DNA of 64,000 nucleotides from Lachnospiraceae bacterium (GCA_022799175.1 JAAWNY010000003.1:1-64000), one strand, 5' to 3'; positions 49,320-59,347 are shown, numbered from the stretch's first letter. A program made the numbers and translations. Notes: generated from the letters alone by a model not told the origin.

Positions 49320-50018
49320 TCATAATTTTTCCGTGACTTCTAAACGGTAGCCAATTCCATGGACAGTGGTAAGATGAACAGGCGCACCAATGGTTTTCAG
49401 ACGGCGGCGGAGAAAATGGATGTAGTTGTCTAGATTACCTTCTTCCACCTCAGAACAGGCGCCCCATACATAGGAAAGAATCTGACTGCGGGGCAGAGTT
49501 CGTTGAGGGTTGCGTAGAAAAAATTCTATCAGGGAAGATTCTCGCTTAGAAAGTGTGAGAGAATCTGTACCGTATGTTAATAGTCGCTGTTCGGGATCGA
49601 AAGACAGACCGGCCAGAGATGGCCGACGGGAAGGCAGCAGAGAATGGGAACGTCTGGTTACGGCCCGGATCCGAGCCATCAGCTCTTCTACCGCAAAGGG
49701 TTTCACCAGATAATCATCGGCACCGGCATCCAACCCATCGATTCGGTCATGAAGTCTGTCTAGAGCAGTAGCCAGGATGACAGGAGTTCGGATATTCTGA
49801 CGGCGCAAGGTCGCCAAAACACTCATACCATCCATTTCTGGCAGCATTCGATCCAGAATAATGGCATCATAGGGAGTGTTTTGTGCCAGAAAAAGGCCAT
49901 CCGATCCGGTGTAGCAGGTGTCTGTTTCATAACCAGATGCTTTAAGCATAAGAGAAATATTTTCACAAAGTTCTTTGTCATCTTCAATCATTAGGATTCG
50001 CATGCGTACCTCCACCAC
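49320..50018 (-). CDS. OmpR-family response regulator
   Basis: RILMIEDDKELCENI, AIILDRMLPEMDGMSVL, GADDYLVKPFAVEELMARI; C-terminal winged helix. Confidence 0.94.
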   Translation of the reverse strand: MVEVRMRILMIEDDKELCENISLMLKASGYETDTCYTGSDGLFLAQNTPYDAIILDRMLPEMDGMSVLATLRRQNIRTPVILATALDRLHDRIDGLDAGADDYLVKPFAVEELMARIRAVTRRSHSLLPSRRPSLAGLSFDPEQRLLTYGTDSLTLSKRESSLIEFFLRNPQRTLPRSQILSYVWGACSEVEEGNLDNYIHFLRRRLKTIGAPVHLTTVHGIGYRLEVTEKL

Positions 50019-50301
50019 AAAACTTTTTTGATTTAGTGTAACACAAAATTCTCTAAAAATCTTGGAAATTTTATTTTTAAGACGCGGTAAACGAAAGATT
50101 TTTATTATCGTTTATTAGCAATTTACTTTCTTTTTCAAGGCGTATCTTTTAAGACGACACAACCGTCTGAACAATTACAAAAGTTTGCTTACCAAAATTT
50201 TAATACAAGAATTTATTTGACGATTTTTACTGATTTTCCAGTTCTTTTAGAGAATCAAGTGATAGGATAAAAGAAAAAACAGAGAGAAGAGGAGGATAAC
50301 G

Positions 50302-52614
50302 ATGAGAGAAAGCAAAATCAGGTATTTGGTATCCATCGGCATGGCAATACTGCTGATGGTAGGCGCCCTGGCAGGTTGTGTGAAGGACGAAAAAAGCAAT
50401 GAAATGGACATATCTACAGACGATGGAATCAGAGAGGAGCATTTGACAGACAAGGAGGATGAGTCAAAGACGGCTTTGGGGCGTTATGTAGAGCATGAGA
50501 TGAGTATTCCAGAGGGAACGGAGGAAGATTCGCTGGTTGCCTTCTTCCGGGGACAAGAAGGCATTCTGGAATTATATACCGCAGCAAGGAGAGAGACAGG
50601 AGAATTAAAAGACGCAAAACGCTTTTTGTGGAAAGATGAGGGCTGGCAACAGGATGAAGGCTGGTGGGAGCGGGTGAAGCCGCAGGATCTTGCCGTTACG
50701 ATTCGAAATGTGTTCTATGGACTGGATGGAAACTATTATTTTAGTGCCATGTCAGCAGAAGGCGATTATATTTATCATCTGTATCAAATTGGTTCAGATG
50801 GCAGTGGGGTAAGTGGCAACATCGTAGAACGGATACCGGAGGTTTTTACCCCTGATCCGAAAAAAGATTATGGGATCATTCCACCGAAGGTAGAGGTAGG
50901 TGTGGATGGAAACATTCTTATTCATGGCTTTGGCGATGCTGTTTGGTATCGTCCGGATGGTAAACGGATGTTTGCCATGGAAAAGTCGTGGGGAGGAATG
51001 TCAGAGTTTAGTACAGGGTATCTGACAGCAGAAGAATTTGTCACCACAACGGAGAAAGGAGTGATACGCTATCGTCTGGCGGACGGGCTTGCGATCGAGA
51101 CGATCCCCAGCGCTTATGAGGCTGGCAGTGAGAATGGGGATGAGGGAATGGTGCTGTTTGGCGACGGTAAAGGAGGAATCTATTCTGCAGATGAACATGG
51201 ATTGGCACATGTCAATGCCGGTGGGAGTCTGTGGGAGTTGGTGATTGATGGCAGTTTAAGCACATTGGGGATGCGAAATGTGTTTTTGCGAGAATTTCTG
51301 GCAGGAGACGACGAGGATTATTACGGTGCATTCTCAAAAAATGGTGGTAAAGGATTCTTGCTTTATCATTATGTCTATGACGCAAAAATGCCAGTTGCGC
51401 CACCGGTGAAATTGACGGTATATGGTCTGAGGGACAATTCGACAGTTCGTCAGACAGCAGCCTTATTCCAACAGGCACATCCTGAAGTATTGGTGGAGGT
51501 TTTGACGAGTGCGGATGCAAATGGAAATGTTTCAGAAGATATGATTCGGGCTTTGAATACAGAGCTTCTTGGTGGGACGGGCGCGGACGTGTTGATTTTA
51601 GATGATTTGCCGGTAAAATCTTATCAGGAGAAAGGCATTTTGCTGGACATGCGAGATATCTTTATCCGTCTGCAAAGGGAGAATCCTATGATGGAGCAGG
51701 TGCTGAAAAATTTCACCGAAGAGGACGGTGCGATCTATCAGATGCCTGCACGGATTGCGATGCCGCTGGCAATCGGTGAGGAATCGGCATTGCAGGCGCT
51801 GGCGGGGTTGGATGAGATGGCGGATTACCAGGAGCCGATACCACTTTTGGCAGTTGCTAATTATGAGAATTTGCTTCGTGAGGTGGCAAATCTACAGTAT
51901 CCGGAGCTATTTGGTAACGGAGAGACGGATTTGACAGAGACAACAGGAAAAAAATATTTAGAGACGGTCAAACTTCTTGGTGAAAGAAATGGCGCAAAGA
52001 GCATGTTTACGGAAGAGGAGATGGAACGTTTTGGCATCAGCAATCATGTGGTTCAGACAGGAATTCTGGGAAGTAATATTCATTTTGATCAGAATTTATC
52101 TGGGTGTGGAATCGAAGAATTGAGAGGATTGCATGATGCGATGGTATTGCTGGCAGTGCAAAAAAAGCATCCAGAGTCTTTGGTGACTACGGTAAAACAG
52201 CTCTATTTTCCAAGAGTACTGGCAGGCGTTAATCAGGCGACGAAGCATCCGGAACTGGCAAAAGAATTTGTAGCCAGCCTGTTTTCTACGGAAGTGCAGC
52301 AAGAGGAATTTTTAGATGGATTTCCAGTGAATCTGGCCGCGCAGCAGATCATCTGTGAGCGGGATAATGATAATTATTCGATCGGTATTGGATATGGAGA
52401 CTACCATATTTCGGCAAATTGGCCGAATCGGCAGGAGCGTGAGAAGATTTATGAACAGTTGCGGAAGGTTGAGACACCGGTTCAGATCGACGAGATCGTG
52501 ATGAGGATGATAGTAGATGGCGCTGAGAATTATCTGAATGGAAAAGAGACTGTTGATCAGGCGGTTCATGCGATTCACAGTCGGATTACTTTGTATCAGG
52601 CGGAACAGGAGTAA
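50302..52614 (+). CDS. Large (770 aa) ABC-type extracellular solute-binding lipoprotein with N-terminal extension
   Basis: MAILLMVGALAGCVKDEK lipobox; C-terminal half LTVYGLRDNSTVRQTAALFQQAHPEVLVEVLT... like carbohydrate SBPs; followed by two MalF/MalG-type permeases. Confidence 0.78.
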   Translation: MRESKIRYLVSIGMAILLMVGALAGCVKDEKSNEMDISTDDGIREEHLTDKEDESKTALGRYVEHEMSIPEGTEEDSLVAFFRGQEGILELYTAARRETGELKDAKRFLWKDEGWQQDEGWWERVKPQDLAVTIRNVFYGLDGNYYFSAMSAEGDYIYHLYQIGSDGSGVSGNIVERIPEVFTPDPKKDYGIIPPKVEVGVDGNILIHGFGDAVWYRPDGKRMFAMEKSWGGMSEFSTGYLTAEEFVTTTEKGVIRYRLADGLAIETIPSAYEAGSENGDEGMVLFGDGKGGIYSADEHGLAHVNAGGSLWELVIDGSLSTLGMRNVFLREFLAGDDEDYYGAFSKNGGKGFLLYHYVYDAKMPVAPPVKLTVYGLRDNSTVRQTAALFQQAHPEVLVEVLTSADANGNVSEDMIRALNTELLGGTGADVLILDDLPVKSYQEKGILLDMRDIFIRLQRENPMMEQVLKNFTEEDGAIYQMPARIAMPLAIGEESALQALAGLDEMADYQEPIPLLAVANYENLLREVANLQYPELFGNGETDLTETTGKKYLETVKLLGERNGAKSMFTEEEMERFGISNHVVQTGILGSNIHFDQNLSGCGIEELRGLHDAMVLLAVQKKHPESLVTTVKQLYFPRVLAGVNQATKHPELAKEFVASLFSTEVQQEEFLDGFPVNLAAQQIICERDNDNYSIGIGYGDYHISANWPNRQEREKIYEQLRKVETPVQIDEIVMRMIVDGAENYLNGKETVDQAVHAIHSRITLYQAEQE

Positions 52615-52624
52615 AGAAAAGAAA

Positions 52625-53482
52625 ATGGCGCAAAACAGAAAACGAATGTTGATAGGATTGTTTTTAGCACCCAGTCTGTGTGGCGTATTGGTGTTTCAAC
52701 TGTTGCCGTTTGTCGATGTCTGGCATCGTTCTTTTCTAGATGCCATGGGCCGATCTTTTGTGGGCATGGAAAATTACAAAATGGTGTGGGGAAACGAAGC
52801 TTTTCGAATGGCAACAAGAAATACATTACATTTTTTGGCGGTGGCTATTCCCATGTTGGTGGCTGGTTCTCTGGTGCTGGCTTTGCTGGTTTATCGGTCA
52901 AGAGCCGGACAGCATATTTTTAAATCCAGCCTGGTGTTGCCAATGGCGATTCCGGCGGCGGCCATGGTTTTGGTGTGGCGAATCCTGTTTTGTCCGGATG
53001 GTTTTTTGAATCAGATATTGACTCAGATGACTGGAGAGGTATGGGAGATTGACTGGGTGCATAAAACAACAGCGTTTCCTATCCTGGTGATTACCTATCT
53101 TTGGAAAAATTCTGGCTATAACATGATGTTATGGCTGGCAGGACTTAGCGCAATTCCGGAAAGTCTGTATGATGCAGCACAGGTGGATGGGGCAGGAGAA
53201 TTGACGCAGCTTTGTTATATCACTCTGCCGTGTTTGCGAGGAACGATGGGGTTGGTATTCGTGCTTTCGGTGGTGAATTGTTTCCGAGTGTATCGCGAGG
53301 CGTATCTTTTGGCTGGCAGTTATCCGGATCTATCTATTTATATGATTCCGCATCTGTTCAGCCACTGGTTTTTGACATTGGATATCCAGAAAATGAGCAC
53401 AACTGCTGTTTTTCTGGTACTGGCAGCGATAGCTGTGGGCGGTTTCCCAATGTACATGGGGCGGATTGGCAGACGGGAATGA
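52625..53482 (+). CDS. Sugar ABC transporter permease, MalF-type
   Basis: RMLIGLFLAPSLCGVLVFQLLPF; IPESLYDAAQVDGAGELTQLCYITLPCLRGT EAA loop. Confidence 0.9.
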   Translation: MAQNRKRMLIGLFLAPSLCGVLVFQLLPFVDVWHRSFLDAMGRSFVGMENYKMVWGNEAFRMATRNTLHFLAVAIPMLVAGSLVLALLVYRSRAGQHIFKSSLVLPMAIPAAAMVLVWRILFCPDGFLNQILTQMTGEVWEIDWVHKTTAFPILVITYLWKNSGYNMMLWLAGLSAIPESLYDAAQVDGAGELTQLCYITLPCLRGTMGLVFVLSVVNCFRVYREAYLLAGSYPDLSIYMIPHLFSHWFLTLDIQKMSTTAVFLVLAAIAVGGFPMYMGRIGRRE

Positions 53483-53521
53483 CTGTGAGAAAAAATAGGA
53501 GAGGAGCAAGAAAGGAAAGCG

Positions 53522-54370
53522 ATGGGAAGAAAAGCGAGAAAACGGGAGACCGTGATTTTGGTTTTGGTTAGTCTTTTGGTTTGGCTTCCGTTATTGTTGA
53601 TGTTGACAGCTTCTTTGATGCCAGAAGACGAGCTTTTATGGCGTTATTTGTCACCTTTAGGAATTGGCAAGGCTCCGGTTCGCGTGACACTGCTTCCTTC
53701 CTATCTATCTCTGGAGGCATTTATTGAGCTTTTATTTCGTTCGCCAGGTTTTTTTGTGATGTTCTGGAATTCATGCATACAGACTTTTCCGTTGCTGCTT
53801 GGACAGCTGCTGGTGGGAGCGCCGGCGGCCTGGGCTTTTGCCCGCTTTTCATTTCCCGGAAGGCGATGGCTGTTCGGTCTTTATATTTTGCTGATGGTGC
53901 TGCCGTTTCAAGTAATGCAGGTTTCTAATTATTTGGTACTGTATCGGTTGGGGCTTCTGGATTCTCATCTGGCGTTGATTTTGCCGGGAATCTGGTCAAC
54001 ATTTCCGGTGTTTATAATGACAAGATCCTTTGAGGCAGTTCCTAAAGCGTTTTTGGAGGCGGCATATCTGGATGGAGCAGGCGAATTAAAGGCTTTCTTT
54101 TTGGTAGGGATTCCTACCGGATATCCGGGAATTGTGACAGCGTTGGTGCTGGGATTCATTGATGCCTGGAATGCTTTGGAACAGCCGATTGCTTACTTAA
54201 AGGATATGAGACGGTGGCCATTATCATTATATTTACCAGATATTGTGCAGGATAAAGCGGCAGTGGCGTTTGTCGCCGGTATGGTGGTGATGATGCCGCC
54301 GGTGCTTTTATATCTGAATGGGGAGAGTGAGTTGGAGCAGGGAGTGGTGGCGTTTGGCGTGAAGGAATAA
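53522..54370 (+). CDS. Carbohydrate ABC transporter permease, MalG-type
   Basis: VPKAFLEAAYLDGAGELKAFFLVGIPTGYPGIVTALVLGFIDAWNALEQPI. Confidence 0.9.
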   Translation: MGRKARKRETVILVLVSLLVWLPLLLMLTASLMPEDELLWRYLSPLGIGKAPVRVTLLPSYLSLEAFIELLFRSPGFFVMFWNSCIQTFPLLLGQLLVGAPAAWAFARFSFPGRRWLFGLYILLMVLPFQVMQVSNYLVLYRLGLLDSHLALILPGIWSTFPVFIMTRSFEAVPKAFLEAAYLDGAGELKAFFLVGIPTGYPGIVTALVLGFIDAWNALEQPIAYLKDMRRWPLSLYLPDIVQDKAAVAFVAGMVVMMPPVLLYLNGESELEQGVVAFGVKE

Positions 54371-54381
54371 GGAGGAACGAG

Positions 54382-56079
54382 ATGGGGAGGGCGAGGCCGG
54401 AAAGAGTTTGGAACTATCGGCGGATGCTGGCTGGCTTTTTTATATTAATGCTTTTTTGCACCATAGTTTCTCGCATTTATGACAGTGTTACTGTGCCAAA
54501 GGTGATAACCGGACGAGCAAAGGAAAAGACGGTGGAGACATTGGTGACAGGAACGGGAACCGTGCGGGAGCAAGAGGTGTTCTTTAGTCCGGTGATTCCG
54601 GGACTTCGGGTGTGGTCTGTGGTGGCAGAACCGGGGAAGCAAGTAAAAAAAGGGGAAGAACTATTTTGTTACGGGAAGGAATCGATGAGAGAACAGAAAG
54701 AAAAGTTGGAGCAAGAGCTGGAAAAGTTGCGTCTGGAGCTGGAAAAGGAGGAGATCTCCAGGGAAGAATATGATTCGGTCACAGAGAGTGAACTGGCATC
54801 TTGGGAGCTTGCGATGGCGAAACAAGAGTGGGCAAAGGGACAGCAGGAATGGCAAAAACAACAGCAGGAGGCAGCGGCAAAGCAAGAACAGTTGCAGCAG
54901 GATTATGAGCGAAAACGAACGATGGCGAAGGAAGAACTTTGGGAACAGCAGAACCAGGAGGAGGAAAATACAAGACAGGAATTGAGTTCGGCAAAAAATA
55001 CGCGGAATTCGGAGTTGAGAAAAGCGCAACGGATGGTGGCGGATCTGGAGATGGAGCTTGCAGAGCTGGCATCTCAGAATGCGGAAGAAAAGGAGATTGC
55101 TAAAAAGGAGCAAGAGCTGGCGCGCGCCAGAGAGGATAAGGAAGAATTGGAGGAAGAATGGGAGGATCGTATCAGCGATGTGGAAGTGCAATTGGATCTG
55201 ATAGATGACAGGAATGAACGAATCCGGTCGGGTTCCACCAGTTCTCAACTGGCGCTTTTAGAGGCGTATGAAGAAGAATTGAGACAGTTAAAGGAGAGGC
55301 AAAAGGAGGAGGAAAAAAAGCTGGAAGAATGGGAAAAACGAGTGGAACGGGCACAATGGGATCTGGAGGTTGCTCAGCGAAAAGATGAGTATGGTCGGCT
55401 GACAAGGGAACAGAAAAATCGGTTATCAAAACTGACAGAAGAAGGACTTTTGTTGGATATTCGGATAAAGGAACAAGAGCTGGAAAAGTTAGAAAAGCTT
55501 TTGGCAGCAGAGGGAAAAGTTCTGGCAGATCGGGATGGTACGGTGGTGAAAGTTGAACTTTTAGCGGGAAAGACGACGACGGGAGAGGAATGTTTGACCG
55601 TGGCATCAGGAGATTTTTGTTTTGAAGGGGAATTTGAGAAGGAAGAACAGAAGATGGCAGTGGGAGATCGATTGCAGCTGGCGTTTCCGGGAAGCAGTGA
55701 GAAACGAGAGGTCAAAATTGAGGAGATGAATCTCCTTGGAGAAGAGAAGGGGATATTTCGGGCTAGGCTTATGGGGGAAGAGTTTCCTTTGGGGATGGTG
55801 ACCAGTTATGAATGCCGAAAGCAGTCGGAGATATTCCGACAGGTGATTCCTTTGCAGGGATTACGCAAAGACATGAAAGGGTATCATTGCTTGGTGGTAA
55901 GGCCAAAGAGGGCGATCTTGGGAGAAGAATTTGTGGCAGAACGGGTGGAGGTTCGGGTATTGGAATTGGGGAATATGGAGGCGGCAGTGGAGGGAGCTTT
56001 GCAAAATTCGGATGAAATCATTGTGCGCAGCAATCAGGTGATTGGGGAAGGGATGCGGGTGCGTCCTGTGAATGAGTGA
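54382..56079 (+). CDS. HlyD/MFP-like adaptor with long coiled coil
   Basis: N-terminal TM; VTGTGTVREQEVFFSPVIPGLRVWSVVAEPGKQVKKGEELFCY lipoyl-like; ~250-aa Glu/Lys/Gln coiled coil; DRDGTVVKVELLAGKTTTGEECL second half. Confidence 0.82.
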   Translation: MGRARPERVWNYRRMLAGFFILMLFCTIVSRIYDSVTVPKVITGRAKEKTVETLVTGTGTVREQEVFFSPVIPGLRVWSVVAEPGKQVKKGEELFCYGKESMREQKEKLEQELEKLRLELEKEEISREEYDSVTESELASWELAMAKQEWAKGQQEWQKQQQEAAAKQEQLQQDYERKRTMAKEELWEQQNQEEENTRQELSSAKNTRNSELRKAQRMVADLEMELAELASQNAEEKEIAKKEQELARAREDKEELEEEWEDRISDVEVQLDLIDDRNERIRSGSTSSQLALLEAYEEELRQLKERQKEEEKKLEEWEKRVERAQWDLEVAQRKDEYGRLTREQKNRLSKLTEEGLLLDIRIKEQELEKLEKLLAAEGKVLADRDGTVVKVELLAGKTTTGEECLTVASGDFCFEGEFEKEEQKMAVGDRLQLAFPGSSEKREVKIEEMNLLGEEKGIFRARLMGEEFPLGMVTSYECRKQSEIFRQVIPLQGLRKDMKGYHCLVVRPKRAILGEEFVAERVEVRVLELGNMEAAVEGALQNSDEIIVRSNQVIGEGMRVRPVNE

Positions 56080-56678
56080 GGAAAAAGATCGTGATGAAAA
56101 AGATTGTATACGGGTTTCTTTTTGTGAATACGATGTTTTTATTGGTAACGGCAATGCGGCTGTACTGGCTTGTGATACCCTGTCGTTTGGAAGTAGATTG
56201 CCGGGGATATGGGGTGGATACGGAATGGTTGAAGCAGTGGGAGAGACAGGAGGAGAAGGAAGGCGAGGGGATTTTGGCTATGGCCGGGTGGCAGGAGGGA
56301 GTAAGAACGGAAATTGTGGCAGTCAGTACAAGGAGAAAAGAACAGGCCAAGATTTTGCGGGTATATGGCAGTATGGAGCAAGTCTTTTCAGCGGATCTGC
56401 TGGCGGGAAGTTGTGGACTGGTTGGACGGGAAGATGTCTGTGTGCTGAGTCAGGATCTGGCGGAAGCTTTGTTTGGCAGTATGGAAGTAGTGGGAGAACA
56501 AGTGCAATCGAATGGGGAGTTGCTGGAAGTGGCAGGAGTTTTGGCTCAGGAAGGGGAGTATCTTTTAGTTTTGATGACAGAAGGAGAGGTCGAGAGGATA
56601 GCAGTGCTTTTTGAGAGGCGGTTCCAGGCAAAAGAAAGAATGCAGGAGAGGTTTCCGTTTTTTGATTCAGACAAATAG
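56076..56678 (+). CDS. Small membrane-anchored protein resembling a MacB-PCD-like domain
   Basis: N-terminal TM; DVCVLSQDLAEALFGSMEVVGEQVQSNGELLEVAGVLAQEGE resembles MacB/FtsX periplasmic core; no FtsX TM region follows. Confidence 0.5.
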   Translation: MRKKIVMKKIVYGFLFVNTMFLLVTAMRLYWLVIPCRLEVDCRGYGVDTEWLKQWERQEEKEGEGILAMAGWQEGVRTEIVAVSTRRKEQAKILRVYGSMEQVFSADLLAGSCGLVGREDVCVLSQDLAEALFGSMEVVGEQVQSNGELLEVAGVLAQEGEYLLVLMTEGEVERIAVLFERRFQAKERMQERFPFFDSDK

Positions 56679-56766
56679 GGGAAAGAAAACAATTGAAAAG
56701 CTTCATCAAAAAAGGTACAATGTCATAAAAATTGTCGGGAGATACAAAAGCGTGAAAAAAGAGAAC

Positions 56767-57171
56767 ATGGATATCTATGAGAGAATCGGGATCGTTTGTG
56801 GCAGGATACCAGAAGGAAAAGTGGCAACCTATGGACAAATTGCCCTGCTCTGCAAGAAACCGGGAAACTCTCGGCAGGTAGGATATGCGTTAAAGCATGG
56901 GTTAGCTGGAGAATCGGGGAAGGCGGCGGCTCACCGGGTAGTCAACAGCAAAGGTATCTTAAGTGGTGCGGCTAGCTTTGAAACCTTTGATAGGCAGAAG
57001 CTTTTGCTGGAACAGGAGGGAGTGGAAGTGGTTTGGACTGCGAAAGGATGGCAGGTGGATATCAAAAAATTTGGGTGGAAAAATACGCTGGCAGAGGCTT
57101 TGATTCTGGAAAAAAGCTTTGAGAATCCGGACTTTTCTGTAGATAATATAGAAGAGTCCGGGAAAATGTGA
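56767..57171 (+). CDS. MGMT-fold alkyltransferase-like (ATL) protein lacking catalytic Cys
   Basis: GRIPEGKVATYGQIALLCKKPGNSRQVGYAL and AAAHRVVNSKGILSG, where active AGTs carry PCHRV. Confidence 0.88.
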   Translation: MDIYERIGIVCGRIPEGKVATYGQIALLCKKPGNSRQVGYALKHGLAGESGKAAAHRVVNSKGILSGAASFETFDRQKLLLEQEGVEVVWTAKGWQVDIKKFGWKNTLAEALILEKSFENPDFSVDNIEESGKM

Positions 57172-57175
57172 GAGG

Positions 57176-58627
57176 TTATGCGTGAAAAGGTCCAGAATAG
57201 GAAAACCAGAAGCTAGTCATTCCGCTTTGACAATCCACACCGTAGATCATTTCATGAGCATCTAAGATAGTGCTGACGATGGAAAGTCCGATCCCCGTAC
57301 CAAGACGGCGTCCGCTTTGATGCTGGCTGCGCTGATATCGTTCCCAGATTTGTTGTCGTTCTTCTTCGGGGATGGGAGCGCCGGGATTGATGACAGCGAT
57401 CCAAATAGGATCGGAGGTATGCTGCATGGTGACGGTGATGGTCTCACCTTCATCCGTATGGTTGATAGCATTGTAAAGTAGATTACGGATGACCTGACTG
57501 ATCTTGAGTGCATCGACGTATAGCCAGATGTCTTTATCTTCACACACCAGATTTAAGGAAATCCGATGTTGGTCGGCAGCTGGTCGGCAAAAAGAAACCT
57601 CTGATTCCAGGATATCATATAAATGATACCAGTCTTTTTTCAGCTGGATATAGCCGGCCTGTAACTGCGAATAGTCGAGAATGTCCGTGACCATTTCACT
57701 CATTCGTCGGGTTTCGCTGATGATAAGATTTAAGTCTTCGTTACGTTGGATATCATGGTTCCAGGTGATGTCCCGCACCATTTCGGCATAGCCGCCGATA
57801 ACGGCGAGTGGGGAACGGAGCTCATGAGAGACATTGGCGATAACTTCTTTGCGCAAAAGGTCAACCTGTTGAAGTTTTTTGGCCAGTTTTTCCACCGAAT
57901 TCGAGAGTTGGCCCAATTCATCATTCCGCTTTAATTCTGGGCGGGCCAGAAAATCATTGTGCGTCAGCCGCTCTACGGCATCTTGGATCTGAAAAATGGG
58001 CTGAGTAAAATGGCGGGACAACAAAAGAGCGAGTACGGAGGCCGTGGCTGTCAGTAAAATACTCATCAGAATCAGCTGGCGACGATTTAAGTCCAGGATG
58101 GTTTTTAGTTTTACTACATTGTGAAGAATCACAACACATGGTTTTCCGCCATAGGTAACCGGAAATCCCAGCTCAAATCCGAAAATCCGATCCTGGTGCC
58201 GGTCTACGAGCTGGTAAGGTTTGCCAGCTAAAAGCTCCTGGAATTCTTTCCGTCTAGTGATAATATCCAGGACAATCCGTTCTTCCTGTTGTTGTTGAAC
58301 ATTGATTCGATGTCCGCTAGAATACATCAGAATCAACTGTCCTTGCGGATCCATCAAAATCAATTCTCCGCCTGCGATATGGCTCATAACGGGAAGAAGA
58401 TGTTCATCGTCAGCGAGATCCTGGGTACTTAAATCTTTCATGATAGGTTCCAGCCGTTTCTCGGTTTCTGTCAGTGCAGTTTTGACATAATTCTGCTCAA
58501 ATAAATAGATCTGCGCTATCCACATAAAGCCGATACCGAATAGCACTAGCAACATCATGATCGACCAAAGACGAAATACCATTCGGCTTTTTAGAGCAGA
58601 TATTCTAAATTTCTTCTGTGTATTCAA
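57176..58627 (-). CDS. Sensor histidine kinase with HAMP
   Basis: VIANVSHELRSPLAVIGGYAEMVRD H-box; QVIRNLLYNAINHT; GRRLGTGIGLSIVSTILDAH. Confidence 0.93.
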   Translation of the reverse strand: MNTQKKFRISALKSRMVFRLWSIMMLLVLFGIGFMWIAQIYLFEQNYVKTALTETEKRLEPIMKDLSTQDLADDEHLLPVMSHIAGGELILMDPQGQLILMYSSGHRINVQQQQEERIVLDIITRRKEFQELLAGKPYQLVDRHQDRIFGFELGFPVTYGGKPCVVILHNVVKLKTILDLNRRQLILMSILLTATASVLALLLSRHFTQPIFQIQDAVERLTHNDFLARPELKRNDELGQLSNSVEKLAKKLQQVDLLRKEVIANVSHELRSPLAVIGGYAEMVRDITWNHDIQRNEDLNLIISETRRMSEMVTDILDYSQLQAGYIQLKKDWYHLYDILESEVSFCRPAADQHRISLNLVCEDKDIWLYVDALKISQVIRNLLYNAINHTDEGETITVTMQHTSDPIWIAVINPGAPIPEEERQQIWERYQRSQHQSGRRLGTGIGLSIVSTILDAHEMIYGVDCQSGMTSFWFSYSGPFHA

Positions 58628-59279
58628 GTTTATATCCTACCCCCCAGACCGTATGAATTAATTTTCGATATACGCCTAAATGTTCGCGCAATGATTTGAT
58701 ATGGGTGTCAACTGTGCGGACATCGCCATAGTAATGATAACCCCAGACGGTCTGAAGCAACTTTTCCCGACTTAAGACTACCCGTTCATTCTGCGCCAGT
58801 TTCAGAAGAAGACTAAATTCTTTCGGAGGCAAATTCAATTTTTGGTCGTCGATAGTGACCGTACGGAACGCTTGGGAAATGGAAAGTCCGCCAAAGTGAA
58901 GCGTGTCGGTTTGCGTGTTTCCGGCGCGTCGCAGGACGGCTCTGATTCTTGCCATCAGTTCCTTGGGGCTAAAAGGTTTGGAAATATAGTCGTCTGCCCC
59001 CAGCTCAAAGCCTTTCAGCTTATCATATTCCTCGTCCCGGGCGGTTAGCATGATGACGGGGACTTGACTAGTGCGACGAATCTCTGTTAGTATCTCAAAA
59101 CCGTCTGTATCAGGCATCATTACATCAAGGACGATGATATCAAAGGAGGTCTTTTCGATAGCAGCAAGCGTTTGTTTTCCGGTCTCGGCTTCCTCGCAGC
59201 AAAAGCCTTCTTGTTCCCCGTAGGTTCGTACCAGTTTTCTTAGATGGTGGTCGTCGTCTGTGATTAATAGGTTGGGCAT
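58605..59279 (-). CDS. OmpR-family response regulator
   Basis: NLLITDDDHHLRKLV, IIVLDVMMPDTDGFEIL, GADDYISKPFSPKELMARI; winged-helix terminus VWGYHYYGDVRTVDTHIKSLREHLG. Confidence 0.95.
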   Translation of the reverse strand: MPNLLITDDDHHLRKLVRTYGEQEGFCCEEAETGKQTLAAIEKTSFDIIVLDVMMPDTDGFEILTEIRRTSQVPVIMLTARDEEYDKLKGFELGADDYISKPFSPKELMARIRAVLRRAGNTQTDTLHFGGLSISQAFRTVTIDDQKLNLPPKEFSLLLKLAQNERVVLSREKLLQTVWGYHYYGDVRTVDTHIKSLREHLGVYRKLIHTVWGVGYKLEYTEEI

Positions 59280-59347
59280 GATGGGTTCCTCCTGGTTCTT
59301 TTCAATGTAGTAAGTATATCATATTCTTAAAATTTGGAATACCAGTC

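Noticed and set aside
50074-50156. Two ttttaagacg motifs ~71 bp apart upstream of the 50302 operon
   Set aside because: Short, AT-rich context and wide spacing; not enough to call an operator.
54661-55248. 195-aa minus-strand ORF rich in Leu/Phe/Arg
   Set aside because: Antisense shadow of the Glu/Lys/Gln coiled coil of the HlyD-like adaptor.
56072-56614. 180-aa Gly/Ser-rich ORF overlapping 56076-56678
   Set aside because: Low-complexity alternative frame; the 56076 frame has a TM segment and a MacB-PCD-like pattern.
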